A stretch of DNA of 64,000 nucleotides, from contig NZ_JAXHLU010000014.1 in assembly GCF_034521915.1 (NCBI RefSeq), forward strand, positions 62,001 to 126,000. Reading direction: 5' to 3'. Positions 16,450 to 25,877 of this stretch are shown here, in pieces (positions within the stretch are counted from its first letter, which is position 1; every line of letters starts with the position of its first letter). The translations under genes were made by a program, and so were the position numbers. Origin of the DNA: Fodinibius sp034521915 (GTDB taxonomy: Bacteria; Bacteroidota; Rhodothermia; Balneolales; Balneolaceae). The notes beneath the pieces were generated by a model, which was not told where the DNA came from, made no database searches, and worked only from the letters and a program-made list of their open reading frames with translations.

Positions 16450-17430
16450 ATGGAAGATATTGCAGGAAAAATATTTGATGTTGTTATCGTAGGAAGTGGT
16501 CCCGCAGGATTAACAGCTGCATTGTATGCAGCTCGAGCTGATTTAAATCCGATCGTTTTCGAAGGTCCCGAACCAGGTGGACAATTGATGCAGACGACTG
16601 ATGTGGAGAATTATCCCGGATATCCTGAAGGGGTGATGGGGCCTCAAATGATGCAGGATTTTCGCGAACAGGCACAGCGTTTTGGTGCCGATACGCGTTA
16701 CGGCATGGTTACAAATATTGAGTTTGATGAGCGCCCCTATAAGATGACCATTGATGAAGAGGTAGAAATAAAAGCCAAGGCTATTATTATATCTACGGGT
16801 GCTTCGGCCAAATGGCTGGGTCTTGATAGCGAACAAAAAATGCGTGGAAAAGGAGTTTCTGCCTGTGCCACCTGCGATGGAGCTTTCTTCCGTGATCAGC
16901 ATGTAATTGTTGTGGGGGGTGGAGATACGGCCATGGAAGAAGCAACGTTCCTTACCAAGTTTGCCAGCAAAGTTACGGTACTACACAGGCGCCAGGAGCT
17001 TCGTGCTTCAAAGACTATGCAGCAGCGTGCATTTAATGATGATAAGATTGAATTTATGTGGGATACTGAGCTCAAAGAAGTGCACGGTGAAGATGCTGTT
17101 GATGGGGTAACTGTATTTAATAACGAAACTGGTGAAGAAACAACTCTTGATGATGTGAAAGGGGTATTTATTGCCATCGGCCACAAGCCCAATACTGATC
17201 TATTTAAGGGCGTTCTTGAGATGGATGATGTTGGTTACATCCAAACAAAAGGACAGTCAACTAAAACGGATATGCCCGGTATTTTTGCCAGTGGCGATGC
17301 TATGGACGCGGTATACCGTCAGGCCGTTACGGCAGCGGGTACCGGTTGTAAAGCCGCACTCGATGCCGAAAGCTATTTGGCCGAAATGAAAGTTTCCAAA
17401 GAAGCCGTAGCCGAAGAGCACTGGAAGTAA
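16450..17430 (+). CDS. trxB: Thioredoxin-disulfide reductase
   Basis: NADPH-dependent flavoenzyme that reduces thioredoxin. It has 326 residues, the normal size. FAD is bound at VGSGPAGLTAALYAA (about 15), the redox-active pair is CATC (about 140), NADPH is bound at VGGGDTAMEEA (about 160), and the C-terminal FAD motif is FASGDAMDAVYRQAVTAAG. It is divergent from the transhydrogenase operon that makes NADPH. A hairpin at 17437-17472 follows the stop codon. The thioredoxin itself is not in the window. Confidence 0.96.
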   Translation: MEDIAGKIFDVVIVGSGPAGLTAALYAARADLNPIVFEGPEPGGQLMQTTDVENYPGYPEGVMGPQMMQDFREQAQRFGADTRYGMVTNIEFDERPYKMTIDEEVEIKAKAIIISTGASAKWLGLDSEQKMRGKGVSACATCDGAFFRDQHVIVVGGGDTAMEEATFLTKFASKVTVLHRRQELRASKTMQQRAFNDDKIEFMWDTELKEVHGEDAVDGVTVFNNETGEETTLDDVKGVFIAIGHKPNTDLFKGVLEMDDVGYIQTKGQSTKTDMPGIFASGDAMDAVYRQAVTAAGTGCKAALDAESYLAEMKVSKEAVAEEHWK

Positions 17431-17436
17431 TATTCA

Positions 17437-17472
17437 GTTGGCAGTTGGCGGGATGCAGGGACATCTGCCAAC
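17437..17472. repeat. Inverted repeat between convergent trxB and the DUF4342 gene
   Basis: GTTGGCAG and CTGCCAAC (8 bp) flank a 20-nt loop. No T run follows, so it is a doubtful terminator; it may be one of the short TTGGCAG-type repeats. Confidence 0.45.
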
Positions 17473-17482
17473 CGCTTACTGC

Positions 17483-17920
17483 CTACTCTTTGTCTTTCCC
17501 TACCGTTTTATCAGTCTTTTCTTCTGATTGAGATCCTTCGTCTTTATTGGATGTTTCGGTCTCTTCCTCGTCTCGGATTTCGATAAACTCGGCTTCTACC
17601 TCATACTCGTCATTACTTTCTTCGGTTTCCTCCTCGGGATAGCGCTCGACAATGATTTTGACGTCGTTCATAAACAGGGCAAACATCCCAATAGCCGAAA
17701 CGATAGGAGCAATACTTGTCAAAACAGCTGCTCCGCCTACGCCCACGGTAAGTTGAGATTGAAATAACACCTTACCTTTCGAGTTTTTGATCATTACCCG
17801 CCGGGCGTTACCTTCCTTGATCAATTTTTTGACCTGATTGATTATTTCAGAAACAGTGCCTTGTATTTCTTCCGTAAATGTTTTTCGGGAGTTTGAAGTA
17901 TTCATAATGTAAGTTTTCAT
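17483..17920 (-). CDS. DUF4342-domain protein with acidic tail
   Basis: It has 145 residues. The N-terminal ~90 residues match the DUF4342 pattern: a helix with VSEIINQVKKLIKEGNARR, then VMIKNSKGKVLFQSQLTVGV, then a Gly/Ala hydrophobic stretch with IAPIVSAIGMFALFMND that may be a membrane helix, and KIIVERYPEEE. The last ~45 residues are very rich in Glu, Asp and Lys and probably disordered. Function is unknown; family members are small and often linked to membrane or stress functions by inference only. A second ATG at 17905 is an alternative start. It converges with trxB. Confidence 0.75.
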   Translation of the reverse strand: MKTYIMNTSNSRKTFTEEIQGTVSEIINQVKKLIKEGNARRVMIKNSKGKVLFQSQLTVGVGGAAVLTSIAPIVSAIGMFALFMNDVKIIVERYPEEETEESNDEYEVEAEFIEIRDEEETETSNKDEGSQSEEKTDKTVGKDKE

Positions 17921-18029
17921 CTTAATATTTGATGCTGATTACTGAAAATATAAATTCCTTTTGTAAGGAATCATTTGCTTCAAGGTCTTACTACGTTAAA
18001 TAACTATAAATGATTCATCAGGAGATGTT

Positions 18030-19571
18030 ATGTTATCACGTGTTTATTGTGCTTCTACCATTGGAGTTGATGCCCGCCTCATAGAAGTAGAAACAAATAT
18101 GTCTACCGGCGTGCCCAAGTATTTTTTAGTGGGATTGCCGGATCGTGCCGTAAGCGAGTCCAGCGATCGTATTGAGGCAGCGTTAAAGAATTCAAATGCC
18201 GAATTTCCAAAGGGACGTATTACCGTTAATCTGGCACCGGCCGATCTACCCAAAGAAGGCAGTGCTTTTGATCTGCCTATTGCTGTGACGCTGTTAAATG
18301 TATCCGGACAAATTAAGACCGATAAACTTGAGGAGACGCTGATTTTAGGTGAACTAGCGCTCGACGGTAAATTGCGTCCTGTAAATGGGGTATTACCGAT
18401 GGCCGTTCAAGCGCGTGAAAAGGGATTGGCAAATATGGTGGTTCCGGCATCAAATGGTCCCGAAGCCGCTGTAGTCGATGGAATTGATGTATATGCGTTT
18501 GAACATTTAACAGAGGTAATGGGCTGGTTACGTGATATGGATTCCTATCAGCCGTTGAATGTAGATGTGAAAAAGATGTTTCGGCGAAATGGGGAGGGAG
18601 AAATACTGGATTTTAGTGATGTGCGCGGACAGGAAAATGTTAAACGGGCATTGGAGGTTGCCGCGGCCGGAGGTCATAACGTAATTATGGTAGGTCCACC
18701 GGGATCAGGAAAGACCATGATGGCGCGACGGTTACCCACAATATTGCCGCCGTTAACCCTTGACGAAGCTTTGGAAACAACAAAAATTCATTCCGTAGCT
18801 GGATTATTGCCAACGGGAGAAGCCTTGGTAACACAGCGCCCGTTTCGTTCTCCGCATCACACGGTTTCTGATGTTGCCCTTGTTGGAGGAGGAAGTATTC
18901 CCATGCCGGGTGAAATCTCCATGGCTCACAATGGTGTTTTATTTTTGGATGAGCTGCCCGAATTTAAACGCAGTGCCTTGGAAGTGATGCGGCAACCGCT
19001 CGAAGATGGGTCCGTTAGTATATCGCGTGCGCGCATGAGCGTAAGCTATCCCAGTAGAATTATGTTGGTTGCTTCCATGAATCCCTCACCCACAGGTGAC
19101 TGGTATGATCCTGCAGATCCCGGCGGGGCTTCGCCATCGCAAATGCAACGCTACCTGAGTAAAATAAGTGGCCCTATGCTCGATCGAATCGATCTTCATA
19201 TTGAGGTGCAGAAAGTCAGTTATGATGAACTTTCAAGTAAAGCGAAGGGAGAGCCATCAAATGAAATCCGGAAAAGAGTTATTCGGGCGCGTGAGATACA
19301 AACCCAACGCTTTATGGGAATTGATGATGTCTATTGTAACGCGCAGATGAATACTAAAATGTCGCGAAAAATATGTGTGCTCGATGATGCAAGTAAGCAG
19401 ATGCTGAAAAAAGCTATTACTTCGTTAGGGTTATCGGCCCGGGCATACGATCGTATCCTCAAAGTATCCAGAACGATTGCTGATCTTGAGCGATCAGAAA
19501 AAATTCGATCCAACCATATCGCTGAAGCTATCCAATATAGAAGTTTGGATCGGGAAGGCTGGCTGGGATAA
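18030..19571 (+). CDS. comM: YifB/ComM family magnesium-chelatase-like AAA+ ATPase
   Basis: It has 513 residues. An N-terminal Lon-protease-like S5 domain (about 1-170, no catalytic dyad claimed) is followed by the AAA+ module: Walker A GPPGSGKTMMARRLP (about 225), HHTVSDVALVGGG, Walker B GVLFLDELPEF (about 310), and the C-terminal Mg-chelatase domain ending in SLDREGWL. In naturally transformable bacteria ComM is a helicase that promotes branch migration during integration of donor DNA. That role is plausible here and relevant to the exchange signs around 40-44 kb, but it is not shown by sequence. It appears monocistronic. Confidence 0.93.
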   Translation: MLSRVYCASTIGVDARLIEVETNMSTGVPKYFLVGLPDRAVSESSDRIEAALKNSNAEFPKGRITVNLAPADLPKEGSAFDLPIAVTLLNVSGQIKTDKLEETLILGELALDGKLRPVNGVLPMAVQAREKGLANMVVPASNGPEAAVVDGIDVYAFEHLTEVMGWLRDMDSYQPLNVDVKKMFRRNGEGEILDFSDVRGQENVKRALEVAAAGGHNVIMVGPPGSGKTMMARRLPTILPPLTLDEALETTKIHSVAGLLPTGEALVTQRPFRSPHHTVSDVALVGGGSIPMPGEISMAHNGVLFLDELPEFKRSALEVMRQPLEDGSVSISRARMSVSYPSRIMLVASMNPSPTGDWYDPADPGGASPSQMQRYLSKISGPMLDRIDLHIEVQKVSYDELSSKAKGEPSNEIRKRVIRAREIQTQRFMGIDDVYCNAQMNTKMSRKICVLDDASKQMLKKAITSLGLSARAYDRILKVSRTIADLERSEKIRSNHIAEAIQYRSLDREGWLG

Positions 19572-19719
19572 TTTATGAAGCATGTAAATGGTTATTAACA
19601 AAGTTATTAAAAAGATGCCTTTTGATGAGTGGTAAATAAATGTGACGAACCGTCTTTACTTGTTGATGATTAGTTTGTACCATTTTTAGTGGATAAATCT
19701 AAATCAAAAGAATAGCGTT

Positions 19720-20190
19720 ATGGAATTTGTAAATAAAGGAATAAAATTACTTGTTGTGGCATCATTGTTAGTAATGGCAGGATGTGCAACCAGTAGTACG
19801 ACAAGCCAAAGGAGTACGGCAGGAACCGAGGGCACTGATACGATGACATTAGAAGATCATCTTCGTCGTTTAAATGGTGTTCAAATTACCGGTAGTGGTA
19901 ATTATGCTAAAGTCATGTTGCGTCCCAGAGGATTTTCGGGTGCCAGTCGCGGTGTCACTTCTTCAAGTAAAGGTGATCCTGGTTTTGGAGATAGTAATAA
20001 GCGCCAGCCGTTATTTGTTGTTGATGGTCAAAAGGTTGGGCGTAACTATCCTAACGTTGCCCAAATGTTTTCTGCGGGTGAGATAAAATCAGTCCGTTTA
20101 TTACCTGAGTCAGAGGCGGCTCAGTATGGTAGTGAAGCTGGTCATGGAGTGATCGAAATTACTACAAAAGCTGCAAGTAATGATAATTAG
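19720..20190 (+). CDS. Lipoprotein made of a lone TonB-receptor plug-like domain
   Basis: It has 156 residues. The signal peptide ends in a lipobox (VMAGC, Cys22), then a Ser/Thr linker, then a segment matching the SusC-type plug: QPLFVVDGQKVG, followed by FSAGEIKSVRLLPESEAAQYGSEAGHGVIEITTK. In full receptors this motif precedes a ~700-residue barrel; here the gene stops right after the plug and has its own terminator. Frames downstream show no barrel, so it is not a simple truncation by a recent frameshift. It may sit in the outer membrane as a periplasmic plug-like binding module. It lies ahead of the second SusC/SusD pair but is separated by a terminator and 525 bases. Confidence 0.8.
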   Translation: MEFVNKGIKLLVVASLLVMAGCATSSTTSQRSTAGTEGTDTMTLEDHLRRLNGVQITGSGNYAKVMLRPRGFSGASRGVTSSSKGDPGFGDSNKRQPLFVVDGQKVGRNYPNVAQMFSAGEIKSVRLLPESEAAQYGSEAGHGVIEITTKAASNDN

Positions 20191-20212
20191 AGAATAAATT
20201 TGGAAAATATTA

Positions 20213-20247
20213 GCACCGGGCTATAGATAGGCTCGGTGCTTTTTTTA
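20213..20247 (+). terminator. Rho-independent terminator of the plug lipoprotein
   Basis: GCACCG...CGGTGC stem with inner GCTAT/AGGCT partial pairing, followed by eight T. It begins 22 bases after the stop codon. Confidence 0.88.
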
Positions 20248-20323
20248 TTGCGTGGGTTTTTTCCTCAAAGATATGTAGGGAATATTGGTAAATTTCTTTT
20301 AGATAATAGAATTTAATTAAAGT

Positions 20324-20355
20324 TTTTATGTTTTAACTGCTATTAAAACATAAAA
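20324..20355. promoter_or_regulatory. 13-bp perfect inverted repeat, possible operator
   Basis: TTTTATGTTTTAA and TTAAAACATAAAA flank a 6-nt spacer (CTGCTA). The symmetry and size suit a dimeric regulator. On the plus strand no T run follows, so it is not an obvious terminator. It lies about 360 bases before the SusC-like start. Confidence 0.45.
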
Positions 20356-20715
20356 GAGGTTAAAAAAATGCCTTAGTAAGCTGCAGGCAGGGAAAATGCA
20401 CTCTCTACAGTACGTTGATTTGAACATATTAAACATTTTTGTTAAAAATTATTGTCCATATTCTAAATAACTAATACGATAAAGATATCGGTATGGAAAT
20501 AGCATAAGATATTGTTATACAAGCAGATAGGGGTATTTGTATGATATAGATATTATTATAACCCGCTAACGAGTGAGTGTTGTAAAATATTTTCTTCTTT
20601 GAACAATTTTATATATATAAAGGAGTGGTAAAAAAACCATTAAGAAAGTGTTAAGTTTAATTACTTGGCACTCTTTTACGATTTATTCTAATCATAACTA
20701 AAACAAATCAGGGCT

Positions 20716-23700
20716 ATGGTAAAAAAACTACTATCTCTATTTACGTTATGCCTGATATTTTCCGCTACTGCCTTTGCGCAGTCAGGGACAATAACAGGCA
20801 CAATAACCGACGAAAGTTCGGGTGAAACATTGCCTAGTGTAAACGTGTACATTGTGGAGTTGCAGCGGGGTGCCGCTACCAACGCACAAGGTGAGTTTAC
20901 AATCGAAGGGGTTGAGTATGGTACATATACCGTGCGCGCCAGCTTCGTTGGGTATAACACATTCGAACAACAGGTTACAGTTGATCAGTCAACAGTCACA
21001 CTCGATATTCCACTTTCCTCATCAATGCAACAGCTTGATGACGTTGTGGTAACAGCATATGGGGTGGAGCAAAGTATGAATGATCTCCCCTATTCTGCAC
21101 AACAGGTAGACGGTGACATTGTTGCTGAAAGTCGAAGTGATAATTTTGCGGCATCTTTGAGTGGCCGAGTTTCCGGTCTTAAAGTAAGCCAGTCTAATGG
21201 TATGGGCGGTTCCACCAATATTGTAATGCGTGGTTATACGTCTATTTCCGGAAACAACCAGGTGTTATTTGTCGTTGACGGTGTGCCTTATGCAAACCAG
21301 GAATTCAATGATGCAAATACTGAGGCTGGTTTTGCCGGGTACGACTATGGAAATACCGGTGTTGACATTAATCCGGATAACATTGCTTCCGTAAACGTGT
21401 TGAAGGGACCTGCTGCGGCAGCGCTCTATGGTTCCCGTGCGTCTAACGGTGCGATTGTGATTGAAACGAAAGGTGGAAGAAAAGGGAGCCGAGCTACTCA
21501 GGTTACGTTCAACTCAAGTGCTTCTATCCAAACGATAAACAAAAGCACATTTGTTGATCACCAGATGCAGTATGGCGGTGGTTATTTTCCTTCATTCGGA
21601 TCCATCGATATTGATGGGGATGGTACAGAAGAAACCATTGGTAACCCCTGGGATGATGGTTCTTACGGTCCCAAATTTGAAGGACAGTCAGTGTACCAAT
21701 GGGATGCTTTTGTAGAAGGAGGGCCTAATTTCATGACAGCAACTCCCTGGGTTGCTCCTGAAAATACACCGATGGATTTCTTTAAAACGGGTACAGACTT
21801 TACAAATAGTATCCAGATCGATGGTGGTTTTGAAGGCGGATATTATAACATGGGTTATAACCAAACAAATACAACCGGTATTATTCCAAATGCAAAGCTT
21901 GATAAAAACAAGCTGAACTTTGCAGCTGGGTATGATGTAAGTGATAAACTTTCGGTCTCCGGTAAGATTCAATATTCCCAGACTTCGGGTCATGCACGAC
22001 CGGCTCGTGGTTACAGTACCATGATGAGTTTATACCGCCAGTGGTGGAACACCTCTGTAGATATTGAAGACCAAAAACGTGCTTATTTCCGTAATCGTAC
22101 TAATGAAACATGGAACTGGGCACAAGGAAATTTGGGTGGTTCACCAATTTATTGGAATAATCCATACTGGGATCGTTATGAAAACTTCTCTACTGATGAG
22201 CGTGATCGTTACTTCGGTAATGTGGAGGCAAACTATCAAGTTGTTGACTGGTTAAGCCTAACAGGCCGAATCAGTGTTGATAGTTATTCTCAGCTTATTG
22301 AAGAGCGTAACAACGTGAGTAGTATCGGGCATGGTACCGACTATGCAGGATACTATCGAATGTCAGAGAACTTTACCGAGTTCAACTACGACGTTCTTGC
22401 CAATTATAAAAAGCAGCTGAACGAAGATATTCGTGTTAGTGGTGTAGTTGGTATGAACTTGCGCCGTAATCATGAACAGGCTATTTCTGCTCAAACAAAT
22501 GGTGGACTCGTAGTTCCCGGATTGTACTCACTGAGTAATTCTGTCAATTCCATTCAATATCCAAATGAAACAGACCAGCAATTGGGTGTTAATGGATATT
22601 TTGCCAGCTTGAACGTGAATTACGGTGGTTTCTTTACCGTAGAGGCTACGGGGCGACGCGATAAAGCTTCCTCTTTACCTGAGGGTGAAAATGTTTATTA
22701 TTATCCATCTGTTTCTGCAGGCTTTACTTTTAGTGAATTTGTTGACGCAGACTGGTTGTCCTTCGGTAAAATTCGTGGTAGCTGGGCTCAGGTTGGTAAT
22801 ACAGCTCCTCCCTATAGTGTGACTGACACTTATTCACGTCCGTCAAACTTTGGATCAGCGGGGCTATATACGCTGCCATCTACTAAGAATAATCCGAACT
22901 TGAAACCAGAGCGTACTAAGAGTTGGGAAGTTGGTATTCAATTAGGTGTATTTAATGATCGTGCCACGTTGGATGTTAACTACTATGACATGAATACTGT
23001 TGACCAGATACTTGCTACTGAGGTATCACGATCTACCGGTTATTCTACTAAGTTTGTAAACGCCGGTAATGTAGAAAACCGAGGTTGGGAGGTATCCGCA
23101 ACAGTACGTCCAATTTCAAGCCGTGATTTCACCTGGACAATGAATGTCAACTGGAGTAAAAACATCAACAAGGTTAAAGAACTTGCCCCAGGTATTTCAA
23201 ATTATCAGCTTGCATCTCCACAAGGTGGTGTTTCTATTAGTGCTGCAGAAGGGCAACCATATGGTGCCATTCGTGGTACAGACTTCGTTAATCTCGATGG
23301 TGAATCCTGGAGTGAAAACGGTGGTAGAAAGCTGACAGAAGCCGGGTTTTATGCAGTAACATCATCTTCCAATAATATTATTGGAAATATGAATCCCGAC
23401 TGGACGGGTGGTATTTCAAACCGTTTAAATTACCAGAACTTCTCACTCAACTTCTTGGTTGACGTGCGCTGGGGTGGAGATATTTTCTCACTTGACCAAT
23501 ACTACGGTCAGGGAACGGGTCTGTATCCAATTACTGCTGGAAACAATGATTTAGGCAATCCTAAACGTAACAGTCTTGCAAATGGCGGTGGAGTAATTCT
23601 CGACGGCTATAAGGCTGACGGAAGTAAAAATGATGTCCGTGCGTATGCTGATAATTATACGGGAGCTTACGGTTGGGTATCAAACCCTGCTGCGCAGTTC

Positions 23701-23955
23701 ATTTATGACGGAAGTTATGTGAAGCTTCGTGAAGTTGGATTAACCTATAACTTGCCACAGAACTTGCTTGACAAGGTAGGACCTATTAAAGGTGCTTCTG
23801 TTTCGGCTATCGGCCGTAACTTGTGGATTATCCACAAAAACCTGCCTCATGCCGATCCTGAGCAGGGAATTGTTGCAGGTAACGTGCAAGGTTATCAAGG
23901 TGGTGCTTATCCATCCACACGTAATTTCACGTTTAACTTGAAACTTGAATTTTAG
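20716..23955 (+). CDS. SusC/RagA-family TonB-dependent receptor (second pair)
   Basis: Outer-membrane TonB-dependent transporter of 1079 residues. The signal peptide cleaves after ATAFAQ, followed by the carboxypeptidase-regulatory-like domain (about 25-105), plug domain with VLFVVDGVPYANQEF and VLKGPAAAALYGSRASNGAIVIET (about 110-255), then a long barrel with many aromatic girdle strands, ending RNFTFNLKLEF. No STN domain is present. Eleven bases separate it from the SusD partner. It differs from the 2277-5324 receptor throughout the barrel, so the pairs probably take up different ligands. Several barrel segments (for example GSWAQVGNTAPPYSVTDTY) are typical of peptide or glycan SusC proteins; the ligand is unknown. 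Confidence 0.95.
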   Translation: MVKKLLSLFTLCLIFSATAFAQSGTITGTITDESSGETLPSVNVYIVELQRGAATNAQGEFTIEGVEYGTYTVRASFVGYNTFEQQVTVDQSTVTLDIPLSSSMQQLDDVVVTAYGVEQSMNDLPYSAQQVDGDIVAESRSDNFAASLSGRVSGLKVSQSNGMGGSTNIVMRGYTSISGNNQVLFVVDGVPYANQEFNDANTEAGFAGYDYGNTGVDINPDNIASVNVLKGPAAAALYGSRASNGAIVIETKGGRKGSRATQVTFNSSASIQTINKSTFVDHQMQYGGGYFPSFGSIDIDGDGTEETIGNPWDDGSYGPKFEGQSVYQWDAFVEGGPNFMTATPWVAPENTPMDFFKTGTDFTNSIQIDGGFEGGYYNMGYNQTNTTGIIPNAKLDKNKLNFAAGYDVSDKLSVSGKIQYSQTSGHARPARGYSTMMSLYRQWWNTSVDIEDQKRAYFRNRTNETWNWAQGNLGGSPIYWNNPYWDRYENFSTDERDRYFGNVEANYQVVDWLSLTGRISVDSYSQLIEERNNVSSIGHGTDYAGYYRMSENFTEFNYDVLANYKKQLNEDIRVSGVVGMNLRRNHEQAISAQTNGGLVVPGLYSLSNSVNSIQYPNETDQQLGVNGYFASLNVNYGGFFTVEATGRRDKASSLPEGENVYYYPSVSAGFTFSEFVDADWLSFGKIRGSWAQVGNTAPPYSVTDTYSRPSNFGSAGLYTLPSTKNNPNLKPERTKSWEVGIQLGVFNDRATLDVNYYDMNTVDQILATEVSRSTGYSTKFVNAGNVENRGWEVSATVRPISSRDFTWTMNVNWSKNINKVKELAPGISNYQLASPQGGVSISAAEGQPYGAIRGTDFVNLDGESWSENGGRKLTEAGFYAVTSSSNNIIGNMNPDWTGGISNRLNYQNFSLNFLVDVRWGGDIFSLDQYYGQGTGLYPITAGNNDLGNPKRNSLANGGGVILDGYKADGSKNDVRAYADNYTGAYGWVSNPAAQFIYDGSYVKLREVGLTYNLPQNLLDKVGPIKGASVSAIGRNLWIIHKNLPHADPEQGIVAGNVQGYQGGAYPSTRNFTFNLKLEF

Positions 23956-23966
23956 GATTGAATACC

Positions 23967-25505
23967 ATGAGAAAACTATTATTACCTTTATTAGTATTTG
24001 CACTGGTACTCGGTTCGTGCAAGGATGATTTGACCAGCTTGAATGAAAATCCGAAAGGCGCAACTGATGTACCGGCAGACCCCTTGTTTTCCAACGCTCT
24101 CGTTAGTCTGGGAACGTTGAATACAAGTGTAGATTACAATATTAACATGTTTAAGTTCATGTCTCAGTATTGGGCCGCGACCACTTATGCTGATGAATCT
24201 CAGTATAATTTGTCGGGTCGTAGTATTCCTTCTAACTACTGGAGCGAAATCTATCGCGATGTCCTTAATGACTTGAAGGAATCTTCTGCCCTTGTTGCTG
24301 AAAATGAACTTATTCCTGATGCACAAAAAACGGTTATGCAGGCTCAAATCGAAGTAATGCAGGTCATGGCATACCATCAGCTCGTTACTGTATTTGGCGA
24401 TATTCCTTATACAGAAGCTTTAGATGCTGATAATCCATCTCCTGCATACGATGATGATGCCACTATTTATTCAGATTTAATGAGCCGATTAAATGCGGCT
24501 ATCAGTGATCTGAATTCGGGAAGCTCAGGCTTCTCTGCTGCTGCAGATGTTTATTACGATGGCAATGTTGGCGCTTGGGTTAAGTTTGCCAATTCGCTTA
24601 AAATGCGTATGGCAATTCAATTGTCCGATGCAAATGCAGGAGCAGCACAGACTGCAATTGAAGCTGCATCTCCCAATGCATTTCAATCAACTGGTGAACA
24701 GTTAGCACTTCAATTCCAATCTGCACAACCTCATACCAACCCCGTTTGGGAAGATGTGATCAGCACAGGTCGTAATGACTTTGTAGCTGCTAACACCCTA
24801 ATCGAAATGATGAATAACAATGATGATCCTCGTCGTTGGATCCATTTTACTACGGTTGATACAACTTCAGATGGTACGGATAATCCAAGATTCCAAGGTG
24901 GACTTTATGGAGCATCTAACGGCTATGTTGACTTCTCCCATATTCAGGGTCCTTTAATTCAGCCAAGCTTTGAAGGAATCCTTCTGGGATACGATGAGGT
25001 TGAATTTATCCGGGCAGAAGCTGCAGCTCGCGGCTGGAATGTTTCCGGAACAGCTCAATCGCATTATAATGAAGCTATAACTGCTGATATGAATTATTGG
25101 AGTGAAGCTGCACAATCCGGTGGTATTTGGGAACAAGAACCCACTGCTGCACAGAAGGAGATTGATCAAGGTGAAATAACTACTTACTTGACTAACAATC
25201 CATATCCTGTTGCAGGATCTTTACCAGATCAGCTGAAAGCAATTGCTGAGCAAAAATGGGTTGGTCTTTACATGCAGGGACTACAAGCATGGACCGATTG
25301 GAGACGACTGGATCATCCGACATGGAACTTCGCCGAAAATCCCGGCGCAGATACCGAGGATGATATCCCAACTCGTTTCATATATCCAGTAGACGAGCAG
25401 AATCTGAACGAGTCTAACTGGGAAGCAGCAGCTTCTGCTATAGGCGGAGATGAAACAAGTACACTTCTCTTCTGGGATGCAGACTATGCAAGTTCTGTGA
25501 ACTAG
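23967..25505 (+). CDS. SusD/RagB-like outer-membrane lipoprotein (second pair)
   Basis: It has 512 residues from the ATG at 23967, chosen over 23958 because MRKLLLPLLVFALVLGSC is a standard lipoprotein signal ending in a lipobox. It belongs to the SusD-like group 2 (SusD/RagB-like superfamily): N-terminal LNENPKGATD motif, helical repeats, and the C-terminal VGLYMQGLQAWTDWRRLDHP signature. It forms a lid over the SusC barrel and binds the nutrient. It is co-transcribed with the receptor and ended by a strong terminator; no enzyme follows, so this is a transport-only locus. Confidence 0.92.
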   Translation: MRKLLLPLLVFALVLGSCKDDLTSLNENPKGATDVPADPLFSNALVSLGTLNTSVDYNINMFKFMSQYWAATTYADESQYNLSGRSIPSNYWSEIYRDVLNDLKESSALVAENELIPDAQKTVMQAQIEVMQVMAYHQLVTVFGDIPYTEALDADNPSPAYDDDATIYSDLMSRLNAAISDLNSGSSGFSAAADVYYDGNVGAWVKFANSLKMRMAIQLSDANAGAAQTAIEAASPNAFQSTGEQLALQFQSAQPHTNPVWEDVISTGRNDFVAANTLIEMMNNNDDPRRWIHFTTVDTTSDGTDNPRFQGGLYGASNGYVDFSHIQGPLIQPSFEGILLGYDEVEFIRAEAAARGWNVSGTAQSHYNEAITADMNYWSEAAQSGGIWEQEPTAAQKEIDQGEITTYLTNNPYPVAGSLPDQLKAIAEQKWVGLYMQGLQAWTDWRRLDHPTWNFAENPGADTEDDIPTRFIYPVDEQNLNESNWEAAASAIGGDETSTLLFWDADYASSVN

Positions 25506-25551
25506 CAGTTAGAAAACTTAGCTTGTCGTTATACGATAAGTATATAATTAG

Positions 25552-25584
25552 AAGGGCTCCGAGCAATCGGAGCCCTTTTTTTAT
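25552..25584 (+). terminator. Rho-independent terminator of the second susCD pair
   Basis: AAGGGCTCCGA-gcaa-TCGGAGCCCTT, an 11-bp perfect stem with a tetraloop, continuing into a T tract; 47 bases after the SusD stop. Confidence 0.95.
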
Positions 25585-25646
25585 TTGTATTATGTATTGA
25601 CTCACAGCCTCAGAATGAATATGCTTTGCAGCAGCTTTAATTTAAA

Positions 25647-25775
25647 GGAGCCTATGCAAAATCTTATTGTCATCGCGAATGTAATGTGGCGATCTCCTTT
25701 TAGGAACATTGATCAGGAGATTACTTCCCAGGCTCGCAATAACAATCTTCATATTTAGGGTTTTGCATAGGCTCC
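25647..25775. repeat. 129-bp palindromic element with 15-bp terminal inverted repeats (copy A)
   Basis: Bounded by GGAGCCTATGCAAAA and its exact reverse complement TTTTGCATAGGCTCC. Inside is a long imperfect hairpin with TTGTCATCGCGAATGTAATG on one side and GGCTCGCAATAACAA on the other, and GATCTCC/GGAGATT near the centre. No coding capacity. It is related to the element at 36582-36787. The whole 25506-25877 gap holds the terminator, this element, a small palindrome (25803-25820) and a partial end-like motif near 25840. Confidence 0.82.
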
Positions 25776-25802
25776 GAATAATGATTGTTTTACAGATGCT
25801 AA

Positions 25803-25820
25803 TCCCGAGAGCATTCGGGA
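25803..25820. repeat. Small perfect palindrome
   Basis: TCCCGA-gagcat-TCGGGA hairpin, close in style to the CCCGC/GCGGG mini-palindrome nested in the element at 36582-36787. Confidence 0.5.
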
Positions 25821-25877
25821 AAGCATGACATGGGTAGTTGTGCAAAGGTCTCTTAAAACTAATAATAGATAATCGAC

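Larger units (their letters stand above)
20191..20715. other. 525-base AT-rich intergenic region upstream of the second susCD pair
   Basis: Contains the terminator of the preceding gene and a 13-bp inverted repeat (20324-20355), then AT-rich sequence with no coding frame of note. The unusual length and the inverted repeat suggest the control region of the SusC/SusD pair, possibly with a long 5' leader. No known riboswitch or sigma/anti-sigma gene was recognised. Confidence 0.6.
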
